Assembly (NCBI GenBank): GCA_009363875.1
Contig: CM018697.1
Span: forward strand, 52,841,484-52,905,483
Length of the DNA: 64,000 nt
DNA from: Mikania micrantha
Lineage: Eukaryota > Streptophyta > Magnoliopsida > Asterales > Asteraceae
Reading direction: 5' to 3'
Position 1 is the first letter of the stretch. Every line of letters starts with the position of its first letter. This document shows positions 34,575-45,220 of this stretch, piece by piece. The position numbers were made by a program, and so were the translations under genes. Below the pieces are notes generated by a model. It ran no database searches, was not told the origin of the DNA, and saw nothing but the letters and a program-made list of their open reading frames with translations.

Positions 34575-36764
34575 TGTAACGACCCATTTTGGGGAAATAT
34601 TCTAAAATGAACATAATTGGTGTATAATGATGTTTTATTTTAGAATATGGGTGTTTTATAAGATTTGATTGTTTAAATATTTTTTGATGGGTGTTCTAAT
34701 AATAATTGTTACCTACAATTATATGGTGGATGTTTACTAATTTAACTTAGTTAGTTATAACTAGTTAAAGTTAATAGTAGTAGAGGGACCAAAGCTGCCA
34801 ATAGCTGAAACTTGTAAATGGTGGGTTAGGATGTTGACTTGGTCAAATCTTGTCATGAGACCATTTCTTTGCTGAAAACATGAACAAGAGAAAGGGGAGG
34901 AGGAGGAAGCTCAAAAACTTCAAGTTTCATCAAATTGGTGCTTGGATTTTGACCTAATCTCTCATGCAATCATAGATTGGCGTTCTTCTTGCATCATACA
35001 ACATCTAGGTAAGTGATTTTCGGTGTTTTTGTTCAAATTTTTGTGGGTCTTATATGGGGTATGAGTGGGGTATGGTGAAATACGAAATTGGGTGTTTCAA
35101 GGGTGTTAAATGTGATTATTCTTAGTGATAATCATCTAGGAACAACATTTTGATCATCTCATTGAGTTTGGTGTGGATGATGAAAATGGAGTTCTTGCAT
35201 GTTCATGAGGAAGATGAACTAGGGGTTTTAAAATGGGTGTTTGATGATAGTTTATGTTTTCTAACATTTGAAATTGTATAACATTGGTGAAATTGAATGA
35301 TTAGAAACATAAATGGAGGATTGATGGGGTTTTGGGTGTAGTTGAATTGTGTAGGAGAATTTCTTGCACATAAGTTGTTTGATAAAATGTCAACAATTGG
35401 GTTTTTACAAATTAAAGGTGTTAAAGGGATGGGGAAGGAGAATAAATTGTTGTGGTCATAAAATGAGAGATTTTTATGATCAATGGGTTATTTGAATGTA
35501 ATCTAAGTATAAATGGTGATAATGTGTCAATTGGTGTAATTTGACTAATTATAGTCAAAACTTGTATTGAAAATGTAAGTATGACATAGGAAGCAATAGT
35601 GAAGGTGGTAGTGGAACCAAAAGACTTGGAAAAGAGGTTTTGGTAGTGGATAACCCATCGGGACAAGGTAAGTCACCCAACCCTTCTACTTAATGTATGC
35701 AAAGGTGTTATGCATATATGAATGCTTTAAGTGGAAGATTTGACTTTTGGTAAATTTGTAATTTGGAGATAGATTACTTGTTGTTTGACAATTATACACA
35801 ATAGATGGGGTATTGCTTAAATTATTGTTGATTTGGTGTTTAATTGTTCATTATGATTGGATTTGGTGTCTATTTTTATGGGTGATGAATGTATGGAAAT
35901 AGTTCACAAGGTGTGTGAACTTATAATTGAAATTTACTTGAATTGGTGTTATGAATCACAAGTGGTGTGATCATGAATTTGGATTATTCACAAGGTGTGT
36001 GAAGGTCCTAAATTGGTGAAATCAAGTTGGGGTAAATCACAAGTGGTGTGATTGTTCAACTTGAGAAATCTTGGTGTAAAAGATTTCTTTGGTGTTTTGG
36101 GTGAAAACGACCCATTAGTAAAATCGTTTTATTGTTGTGTTTTGTTAAGTCACCAAAGTATGTTTGGGACTTGGTTATTATGTTGTTATGGTGTTTTGGG
36201 ATGCATTTGGAGTAAAGGAGTGATTGGAAATGATCGGGGGAGGTTTCGGGTGTCAAAAAGTGCAAGAAAACGGATTTGAGCTGTAGCTAGGCACCTAGTG
36301 CTCCTGGCAGGCGCCCAGTGCGCCCAAAACCTTCTGTAGTGCGCCCAACAGTGCGCATGGAATTCCGAAAAATGGCATTTTTGACCCCGGTTTGTTATCA
36401 TACTTCACCATAAGGGTTGTTTGATCTTGGGGAAGATATGGGGGTGTTTACTTAGTTCTAACGAACTAACGGTGACTTAAATGTGGTGTTTTGTAGGTGA
36501 AAATAAAGGATGAAAGCGGACGTGATCGGATATATCTTTATGGACTCGTGATCGAACACACTTGTTGGACTAAACCATTAGTTTGTAAATGTGTTTATGT
36601 ATTAATGGAGTCTTTTGAAAGTCACATACTTAAACTTTTAATTGGTTGTATGTGATGTTTTGTGATAAACTAGTTTGTATGTGGTTTTAAAAAAAAAATC
36701 TGGGACCTAACTCTGAAGATGTTTTAAAACACGTGTCATATGTGTGGGGGTCTTGGGGCTTACA
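34575..36764 (+). repeat. 3' LTR of E7, uninterrupted
   Basis: 2190 bp, TGTAACGACCC to GGGGCTTACA, followed by AGCGC. It carries an unbroken ACCCCGGTTTGTT at 36384-36396, the empty counterpart of the E8 insertion site. No gene. Confidence 0.93.
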
Positions 36765-36959
36765 AGCGCGTGCATTCTTATTCTACTTAGTCAATCACTA
36801 CGGACACAAGAGTTCATTTGTCCCTTTTCAAACTTATTTGTTTTACTTCGGGACTGAGAAGCATGTTAAACATTTTAATAAACTATTGAAATGTTATTTA
36901 ATGCATTTAAACTTAAACATGATGCTTATATTGAGGCTTCTGCTTGGAAACTAGTATAC

Positions 36960-37170
36960 TTTGAGAAGCTATAAACTTGATATTTATTCTACAAACTTGA
37001 TGCTTATGCTTGAAACGAGATACTTAAACTTTAGACTTGATGCTTATGCTTGAAACAAGATGCTTTAAACTTGAGACTTGATGCTTATGCTTGAAACGAG
37101 ATACTTAAACTTGAGACTTGATGCTTATGCTTAAATTGAGGTGCTTAAACTTGGGACTTGATGATTATGC
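36960..37170. repeat. About 42-bp repeats in E6 U5
   Basis: Four to five units of ACTTGATGCTTATGCTTGAAA with CGAGATACTTAAACTTGAG. No coding sense. Confidence 0.75.
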
Positions 37171-37264
37171 TATGGAATTCATGATGAAACTATAAGTGAA
37201 TGCTTGATTTTATGTGCTTGAAACTATGATTGCGCACGAAATACTATGCATGTATCTAATCATA

Positions 37265-37660
37265 GGCTACGTAATTGCTAAACTTCTGCTAGAGCAGAGC
37301 TTGTACCTATGTATTGAGATACATGAAGACTAAACGATGATGAGGCTAAGCTATTATCTATATAAGAGACATGTAATTGCTAAACTTCTGCTATAGCAGA
37401 GCTTTTGTCTGCTTATATGAGATATGTAATTGCTGGATTGTTTGTGTATGCATGGGTTGTGTCTATGTATGAGATACGTAATTGCTAAACTTCTGCTAGA
37501 GCAGAGCTTGTATCTTGTATAGGAGACACGTAATTTCTAGACTAAGCTTAACTAATTCATGAGATACGTAATGGCTAAACTTCTGCTACAGCAGAGCTTG
37601 TATCTAGCCGTGAGCTACGTAATTGCTAAACTTCTGCTATAGCAGAGCTTGTACTCACGC
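37265..37660. repeat. Five hairpin-bearing repeats in E6 U5
   Basis: Five copies of TAAACTTCTGCTNNAGCAGAGCTT, each within ACGTAATTGCTAAAC context, with CTGCT/AGCAG cores at 37286, 37388, 37493, 37583 and 37634. The stem is constant while the central two bases vary (AG, AT, AG, AC, AT). Confidence 0.8.
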
Positions 37661-38525
37661 ATGAGATTAGGGAAAGCTAAACTTTGTGCGTGTGAAACTA
37701 TGATGCTTGTTAAACTTACTTTGAAGCTAATACTTATGAATGCTATAGACTTATAAACTTTGAAACAGAAAAATAAAGCTATGATGAGGAATGGGTTGAA
37801 TGGTAGGTAAAATGCTTAATTATTATTAATAACAATGTCATATGCGGATTAGTATGTGGTGGGACGGCGTCTGGGCGGGTTGTAGGCTCGACTCTGGGGT
37901 ATGCCCTATATATAAGCATACCGATTTGGATATTACATGTGGAGTTAATGAGGTTAAGGTTTTACTGAAAGAGGTTTGCTAAAGCTATTTTTAAACTTAT
38001 AAACTTTATGAACTCACAAACCATTGTGTTGACTTTGTTTTTTCTTACATGCTTTCACAGGTGAAGAACAGGTTTAAGCTAAGGCTTTTGGATTGCATGT
38101 TAGGCGGCCTAGATAGAGGACCTAGTTGATTTTGGAAGCACATATTTTGTTATTCATACGAATCACTTTTGGATGTCTTGTACAGATGACAAGATAGAAA
38201 ACATTTGATTCTTTTGTTAGGTTTACCGAGTTAAATTACTGAACATTGATATTGTAATTTAACTTTGTAATCCTAGTTAATGCTTAATTGTGCTTTAGTT
38301 ACTCTTAACATTGATGCTATGTAAACAATCTGATCTTCATGATTATCACTTACGATATCGCGCCCCGAGAACCTTCCGCCCGACGGGGACTTCGATCCAA
38401 CCCCGCCGGCTCGGGGTGTGACATTATGGAGGTTTGAAGCTTGGGATTTCTAGAGAGAGAAAGTTCCAGGTTTTTGATTTTAGAGAGAGAGCGAAGAGAT
38501 TAAATGAGGAAGATGAATCATTTAG

Positions 38526-38537
38526 GGTATTTATACC
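38526..38537 (-). promoter_or_regulatory. TATA box of E4
   Basis: GGTATAAATACC on the minus strand, with the related upstream block ACGCGAAATCGAGCAACCG reversed at 38558-38576. The transcribed side begins with a CTCTCTCTAAA-like stretch and is cut by E6 about 100 bp downstream. Confidence 0.7.
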
Positions 38538-39196
38538 CCGGGTGAGATCGGGTTCGTTTCGGTTGCTCGATTTCGCGTAAAACGTCGGTTTCGTTTCGTT
38601 TTTCGTAACGAAACGTTACGGTTGTAAAACAAAGTTTCGAAATTTATTTTAGGTGGTAATTACTAGTAAATTAACTAAATATCTTTCATTTACTTTAAAT
38701 TTTCAGAAATATTAAATTTACTGTTTAACATCGAATCGTACAGTCGTCGCGTGTATTCGTTCGAATAGTCAACCGTACGAATATGACGATAACTATACTT
38801 TTCAACATGGTTTTCTAGTTATCGGATATCATTCAGAACGTGAAACTTTCAGATGTATTCGTACAGATCGTCACCTATACGAATAATCCGTCGATTTAGC
38901 ATTCACATAACGACATCCGTGTTGTTTTGTTTTGTAAAGCCTCACATACGTTTATACATAATAAAATCCTAACTAGCATTCCTGTGATTGTCTTGCGTTG
39001 TCTGATATGTTTCTGACTATTAATCCATGGCTTTGAATTAGGTTTCAGAAACAATTGGAAACAATTGCATAATAGTTTTGTGTCAAGCATTACATGATAA
39101 TAGCATACAAATAGTACACCTAGTCAGTATCTGAGTTACTGTGCAAATTATTGTGCATGTTACTGTTCCGGTTAGGATTCCGGCACTGGTGTTACA

Positions 39197-41384
39197 GTAT
39201 ATCTGTCATTTTTTATTTTACTTAATCAAAAACTCAAAAAGATTTTCAGTTTTAGGTTTTTATGGGGAGAAAAAGTAGTTTAATTTGAAAAACCAAAAAC
39301 ATTTGAAAATTTTGAAAAACCAAAAGCATTTGAAAAACCAAAAACATTTGAAAAATTTGAAAACCCAAAGACATTTGAAAACATGTAAAAATGAGAAAGT
39401 CTTATTTAAGAAAGTGATATGTTAACCTATCATGTCTTAAAAGTAAAAAGTGAATGCATAAACCGAAAGCGCATGAGTTATGTGATTTGATGTACTGATA
39501 GGCCGACTTTAGAAAATGTATAGACTATTGGTGATTGCTTAAAATGTCTGATTTGTGGGATCCATTTTAGAAAACCCGTTAAGTGATAAATAGTTTTTGA
39601 CTCAAATCAGGCATACACCTGTTATCATAGGATCTAATGAGGTTTCCAGTGATTCATGAATTGAAGTCTGTACACGTGCCATACTGCTTTGTAAAGACCT
39701 AGCTGAAGCCGTCCATTCTGACGAGAATGATTGAATCACAAGAAAATAAAACTAAATCTGATTATCTACACGTGCCATATTGCTGGGTTGCAGCCTAGTT
39801 TAAGCCTAGTCCATCAAGATAGGATAAGCTAAGAAAATTACAAAAATAAAATAAGTTCGATTCCATATATGTGCCATATTACTGGGTTGCAGCCTAGTTG
39901 AAGCCATCGATTTGGATAGAACAAGTTTATCATGTCAACACAGTTCTGTTTACGTGCCATATTGCTTTGTAAAGACCTAGCTAAAGCCGTCCATGATAAT
40001 GTGTTGAACATGAGAGACAAATCAAAAAGAAAAATACAAAAAGAGAATAAATTGGAACCTTATAGAACTTATGATGTTAGGTATTTAGTTATGCAGAGAT
40101 GAGTTATAAACTGGTTTTAATCTTCATTAGTTAAATACAATGGGTAACTCAGTCAGAAAATATGAGTGATCATTTAATTTGTTTAGAAATGATGTATTGT
40201 CAGGCTTAAAGTGGACAAGTATATCAGTATTTCATTTAACTTGTTTAGAAATGATGTATGTGTCATTTTCTTGAAAGACTGATCACAAAAATATGTGTTT
40301 CTTAACTGTTTTTAGTTTTATTTTTTAGTTGTATAGTTCTATTTTGTTTCATAAAAATACAAAAAGATTTTATATTTCAAATTTGTTTTAGATGATCATT
40401 TCTGTGTTCAGATGTTCAACAATATCTGAATCCATCACCAAACCAGACTAATCTTCATAATGGCACTTGTTTAAATGTTAAAAATGTCAAATTTGAAATT
40501 AATTTGTGTTTGTGAGTGCTAAATTTCATTCATGTGAATGAAACAGGCGAATAGCTCATTCGACCTAGTGACTTCACTCATGCGCATGAGTCATTCGGCC
40601 GAATCAAATTGATGCGAAGCAACTCATTCGGTTGACCTCTCAGCCGAATGAATTTTACTATTAATTGGGTTCTTTTGGCCGAAACAAGTCATTCTCCAAA
40701 ATTCCTCTTTCGTTTCTACTGTGTTCTCCTTTCCGCCGAATCATCTTCCTGCGACTGTTGTTCAAGTTTTCACTGATTAACTCGACTACTTTGCTGATAT
40801 TCCTTCTTGTGATTGTTACAGGTACCATTGGGACCAAGATTATCAAATTTTGTCCATGGATTCAATGTTAACATATCAATGTTTAGGGTTTTTGGGCTCG
40901 TAACCGTCACCTCAAAATAAATGGCCAAATTGAACATTAAATCACCTAAGACTTGTTCTAAAAAGCTTAATCGGTCGTATCTGAACATGTTGGTGTGGAT
41001 TTTTTGGTTTAATTTGTGATTTTGGCAACTTGGAATTTTTAAATCCTTCGGCCGACCGAATGAAGCCCATTCGGACTTCAAGGTTAGCCGAATGAGATGC
41101 AGCAACTGAATGAAGCCATTCGACCGAATGAGGCTCTTTCGGCCATTAGTCTCATTCGGTGGTCATTCGAATGACTTGACACTTACGGTAAATGAGTCAA
41201 CCGAATGAGTTCATTCGTCTGTCATTCGGTTGACATGACTCATTCGGTCTTTAGACTCATTCAACTATACTCATTCTAGCATGGTTGTCTCATTCACACA
41301 AGTTGATTACTTGTGTTAAATTTCTGATTCTACTCAATTGGTTAACTGAATTGAACTGACATGTTTATTTTCTTGTTTTTCAGT
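39197..41384 (+). other. E2 spacer between pol and the second ORF
   Basis: No ORF recognised. It has an A-rich start with AAAACCAAAAACATTTGAAA repeats (39290-39390), four 45-nt imperfect repeats (39666-40000), T-rich tracts, and from 40530 to 41290 many CATTCGG/CCGAATGAG words that also occur in the E2 LTR. Confidence 0.6.
39666..40000. repeat. Four GTGCCATATTGC repeats in the E2 spacer
   Basis: Starts near 39673, 39769, 39868 and 39954. Each reads ACGTGCCATATTGCT, then AGACCTAGCTGAAGCCGTCC or the variant GCAGCCTAGTTGAAGCCATC. Spacing is about 86-99 nt. The two variants alternate (1 and 4 alike, 2 and 3 alike). Confidence 0.8.
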
Positions 41385-44376
41385 ATGGCTGACTACAAAG
41401 CTATGACGAAGAACAACATATGTGCTCACCTAGGTCTTGCCACCAAGAACGCCAAGCATTTCACTGAGATTATCACATTTCTCTGGCGTTCTAGGATCTT
41501 TGCTGCCATATCTACAGTCTATGATCCATATCAATCACACCAGCGGGATTTCTGGAGATCAGCGGATATAGACTGTGAGGTCGAGCCTCCAGTGATCAGA
41601 GGCAAGGTGTGAGGTCATGACATTATAGTTTCTGCAAAGCACATCAGGAGGATTTGTGGATTTCAGGATGCACCTGGTCATCCCATTCTACTTGATCTCT
41701 ATCTTGTTCGAGGATGCTTTATGCGATGCAAGTATGATGGTGACTTGGAAGCCGGAGTCCTCAACAAAGCTTATCTATCACCGCAGTTCAAGTACTTAGT
41801 GAAACTATACAGGGCGCTTTTGTTGCTTTGGTGCTGAATCTACCATTTAACTTCTTAGAGAAGGTATTTACACATCTAAAGGAGAACGTCTATCTCAAGG
41901 GCGACAAGAAATTCCTCATGTACCAAAGATTCCTTAAGTAGATTTTTGATGCTCAAGTGCCTAACCTACCGAAGACCAGTTCAGACATCATTCGGTTAGA
42001 GCACATGAACGACATCATTCTTAACAGAGTGTTATCATACAGAGGAAAGGAGACGAAGCCTCCAGTTCGTGCTCTATTTGGTTATCTCCACAACCCAGAG
42101 TACATTGCACCTGGTGGAAGGAAGTGGAGACATGATGATTCTGATTCTGATTTAGAGGACATAATAGTGCCAGGTGGTGATGATGGAGAGGATGGAGATG
42201 ATGGTGATGATGGTGGAGGTGTTAGTGCTGGTGAGGTGAGTGGTAGTGGTGCAGGTGTTACTGGTAGTGATGATGTTGTTACTGGTGCGGGTGCATGTGA
42301 TGCTAGTGTTGGTATAGGTGATGTTGGTGTTTCTGGTGATGTTATTGATGATGTAGATGTTGGTGCCTTATTTGACTTATATTTTATGGCTACCACTGAG
42401 GCCATTGTTTCCACTCCACTAGAGATGGCTGGTACTACATCAGCTGAAGATGAGCAGATGGAAGATGTAGATGATAAGGGTGAGGATGATGATACCTCAC
42501 ATGATTCTGATTCAGAAGATACTAGGCCACAGGTGGTGACCACATGCTTTAGATCTCAAGTTGTTTTTCTTGAGACAGGAGATATAGAGCCTGATAGGTA
42601 GGAGATTAGGGATCCATCATTTATTCCTGAGTTTGAGTTTTCTCCTCCCCCACGTACTTCCATTTCTACATCTGTTGCTGCTGCTGTCCAGTCCACATCA
42701 TCTCCTCCTGCCAAGAGAAAAAGGACTAAGTTTGTCCTACAGAGTCAGTCAGAACTGTCTTCTGTTGCAGCAACCACTTTCCCATCAGTTGCGATAGTTG
42801 CAGCTTCTTCACTGACCAGGTCACGGGCTATACCTTCACGTGTTTCTATTGCCCCTCTGTCCTCCTCTGGTGCTCCTACTGTTGTCCTCACTGCAGCTTC
42901 TTCTGGTCCCTCCATCACTCGAGCTGATCCTTATACACCTACTGTTTTAGTTGCTGAACAGCTCAGCACACTGAACAGTTTGGTTCTTAGGCTAATGGAG
43001 AGGAACCATCAGTAGGATGAGGTTATTGCCCAACTTTCACAGAGGGTCAGCGACAAGATGCTCTTTTACTAAAGGCTGTTGACCAGCGTGCTGATTTGAG
43101 GGCTAGATCTGCTCAGCAGGAGGAGCATCTGTTCAAGTATATTGATGAGCATAACCAGTTGGCACTGACTGCCTCTGGTTTCAGTGATAGGATTCTAGTT
43201 CTTAAGGCTGAAAGCTTGCGACTAACAGAGCAAGTTGAAAGCCTCAAGGAGTCTACTCCTAGGATCGAGGGCAATGAAGCTGCCTCCGATGATTTAGACG
43301 GGGAAGAAGAAGACGTAGAAGAAGATGAGGAGTCTGATGAGGAGAAAGTTGACTACAAGGATTCTGATAAAGATGATGATTCAGATGATGATGATGATGA
43401 TAGTTTTGGAAGTGGGTCTGCTAGTTCTTCAAGTGCAGCAGGGGAGCAGTCCCTTCCCACTGAGATTCGGACCAAGAAAAAACATGACAAAAGTGCCAAG
43501 CCTCCTCCTCAATCTGAAGAAACTAAAGCTACTGAGGAAGTTCAAGCTGTGCCTTTGAGACGTTTTTTGGATGAGACGTCATCGGTATTGAGTCTTCAGC
43601 AGAAGACATCCAGAAAAGAAAAGAAGAATGGAAAGCTTACTGGGAAGTCTTGAAGAAGGAAAATGTTGCAAAGATGACAGCTACACACACCAAAGTATAC
43701 AGGACCAAAGGATACAAGGCCGGATGTCAAATACTGAGCTGGGCATACTTTCATGATCTGCAATGCTATGCTGTCAAGAGAGAACAATGGATTTGGTATT
43801 TCAAGCATCTCCATGACTTAAAACGTTGCCTGGATTTGAAGTAAATCAACTTGCACATTTGAAAATGCTCTACAGTGGAGATTCAGGGATGTCCTCTTGG
43901 TTCTCTAGACAGATTCAGTATGAGTATCGAGAGAAGTGGATCAATTTCAAACCTCAGGAACCAGAAAGATATTATCAGTCAGAAATCAATGGAGATACCC
44001 GTAGACACAAAGTCATCCTGAAGTGGCTTCCTCCAAGAGTCATGAAGAAGATTCCTTTAAGGAAGATGCGTCAAGACTTCTTGGACAGCTTCTGATGGTG
44101 GTATTATGATGGGCGAACTGTAGAGGCAGTGATTGTTTTGTGCAAGGACAACAAGTGGGATACGGAACGTATATTTAATCCTATGTGGCTAACGAATCTG
44201 TCACACAATGATGTTAAAGCTTTGTGCAGATGTCAGATCTTCTTTGAGGTTGAAGACATGGAGCAGGCTCTACAATACATGAGAGTTATCCGGATCTGCA
44301 TTGTTTTTGGAATTCATGCTGGAACAGACTGGAAAGCTATATCAGACAAGTATTTCAAGAAAGATGCTGAAAAGTG
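41385..44376 (+). pseudogene. E2 second ORF (env-position protein of unknown function), broken
   Basis: From ATGGCTGAC to the TGA before AACTAGG, in three frames. The first third is a conserved globular-looking block (FWRSADIDCEVEPPVIRGKV, VRGCFMRCKYDG, FLMYQRFL, RALFGYLHNPEYIAPGG). It resembles uncharacterised proteins found beside Copia elements in Asteraceae (recognition from memory). A long acidic, Gly/Ser-rich low-complexity middle follows, then a coiled-coil-like piece and a C-terminal block (KWLPPRVMKKIPLRKMRQDF). Internal stops are TGA 41610, TAG 41939, TAG 42599 and TAG 43013, with frameshifts near 41810, 43050 and 43650-43840. Its place between pol and the polypurine tract is the env-like position of SIRE elements. 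No membrane segment or signal peptide is seen. Function unknown. Confidence 0.7.
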
Positions 44377-44385
44377 AAGAACTAG

Positions 44386-44400
44386 GTCCAAGGGGGAGTA
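44386..44400 (+). other. Polypurine tract of E2
   Basis: GTCCAAGGGGGAGTA directly before the LTR start TGTTAGTGCATAAG. Confidence 0.8.
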
Positions 44401-44998
44401 TGTTAGTGCATAAGATGTCCCTAGTTCAGCTTTTTGTATGACCTTAATGTATAAAGTTGATATTATTAATGAAATCAGTCTTTCTATAGTGTTCATATAT
44501 GTTTATTCATGTTTATATGTGTTTGAATTTGGTTGACTTTGATTATATACGTCATATAGACCCATTCGTACGAATGAACGCCTAGCGAATGACTGGGGCG
44601 AACAAATGAGTCATCCGCATGACTCATTCGGTTGACCAAGCTCACTCAGCTGAGCCATTCACCGAATGAGTGATTCGGCCACTCATTTGGCCGATGAGTA
44701 CAGTCTATATATACCTGTTCAAACAGATTCAAACATAACTTTTCTTAGCCTCCTCTCTTCCCAGAGCACTCCAGAGTCATACCCATAGGGTTTTGAGCGG
44801 TTCCTTGCCGTCCAACTTCGATTCTAACCCCGTGGTGTTCGATCTTGATCCAAACGTTCACTCCTCATCGTCGGATCACCACGAGGCCTGTGGATTTCGA
44901 TTGGAAAACCCTGGAATACGATTCCGCACTAATCCAGTGGCTGTATAGCAGATTCCTTGGTGAACCGGATTGTTTCCGGGATCCAAATTGGTCCTACA
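44401..44998 (+). repeat. 3' LTR of E2
   Basis: 598 bp from TGTTAGTGCATAAG to GGTCCTACA. It contains many CATTCGG/GAATGAG words (44560-44700) and a TATA box. The following bases AAATC return to the E1 gag frame. The partner LTR is outside the window. Confidence 0.8.
44704..44713 (+). promoter_or_regulatory. TATA box of the E2 LTR
   Basis: TCTATATATACC within GTACAGTCTATATATACC, followed about 30-50 bp later by a CT-rich start region (TTAGCCTCCTCTCTTCCC). Confidence 0.75.
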
Positions 44999-45220
44999 AA
45001 ATCTTCCCACGATAAGGCCAAAGCAATGTCCCGTCCTCTGGTTTTCTTCTCAGCATTCCAACAGGTGAGAGCGCCTTTGTGAAAAGTGCTTCAGGCCATC
45101 TTGACCTTCTGATTTTCAGGACATCCTGTGAAGTCATGGATGTCTTCAATGCTTTCCAGCCATTGTAGTAGACTCGTAGATCCCTTAGTACCAACGCACT
45201 TAGGAGGCTTAGCATCATTG
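44999..45220 (-). pseudogene. E1 gag fragment between E2 and E3
   Basis: Minus-strand frame: NDAKPPKCVGTKGSTSLLQW, LESIEDIHDFTGCPENQKVK, a TGA after KMA, then STFHKGALTCWNAEKK and LSWEDF. This is a retrotransposon gag domain of chromovirus type. It is bounded by the E3 LTR on one side and the E2 LTR on the other. The rest of E1 gag-pol lies left of the window, beyond E2's far end. Confidence 0.85.

Larger units (their letters stand above)
15163..36764 (+). mobile_element. E7: non-autonomous Gypsy-type element, TSD AGCGC, split by E8 and E9
   Basis: LTRs start TGTAACGACCC and end GGGGCTTACA. AGCGC flanks the element at 15158-15162 and 36765-36769. After removing E8, both LTRs are 2190 bp. A PBS-like TGGCATCAGAGC follows the 5' LTR and an AAGGAGGGGAG polypurine tract precedes the 3' LTR. 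Without E9 the interior is only about 4.4 kb. It is non-coding apart from a broken integrase tail, so mobilisation in trans by a related chromovirus is inferred. Confidence 0.9.
13039..38423 (+). mobile_element. E6: plus-oriented solo LTR interrupted by E7, TSD TTATG
   Basis: It begins TGTATCATCAGTGCCGG and ends GGCTCGGGGTGTGACA. The flanks are TTATG at 13034-13038 and 38424-38428, a perfect 5-bp duplication. Without E7 and one AGCGC it is about 3.8 kb, similar to E9 (3.6 kb). It lacks PBS, PPT and coding sequence, so it is a solo LTR. It sits inside the transcribed part of E4, in opposite orientation, and carries a TATA box, a CGAACC array, a GGCCCA cluster and U5 hairpin repeats. Confidence 0.85.
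223..39196 (-). mobile_element. E4: solo LTR in minus orientation, interrupted by E5 and E6
   Basis: The left end reads TGTCACACCCCGAG (U5 end, reverse) and the right end ..GGTGTTACA, so in the sense direction the LTR runs TGTAACACC...GGTGTGACA. The flanks are GTATT (218-222) and GTATA (39197-39201), a 4-of-5 target duplication. Removing E5 with one AGCCT and E6 with one TTATG leaves about 7.7 kb, of which 3.1 kb is an internal tandem duplication. There is no PBS, PPT or coding sequence, as expected for a recombined solo LTR. The core promoter is at 38526-38537. The parts without genes (223-4793, 10688-13038 and 38429-39196) are LTR sequence. Confidence 0.75.

Noticed and set aside
223..38423. 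Single giant element with inverted ends TGTCACACC and GGTGTGACA
   Set aside because: The immediate flanks (GTATT and TTATG) do not match. Flanks pair correctly as 223 with 39196 and 13039 with 38423, giving two nested LTRs instead.
42082..42543. 153-aa Ser/Thr/Pro-rich minus-strand ORF
   Set aside because: It is the antisense shadow of the acidic Asp/Gly-rich region of the E2 second ORF.
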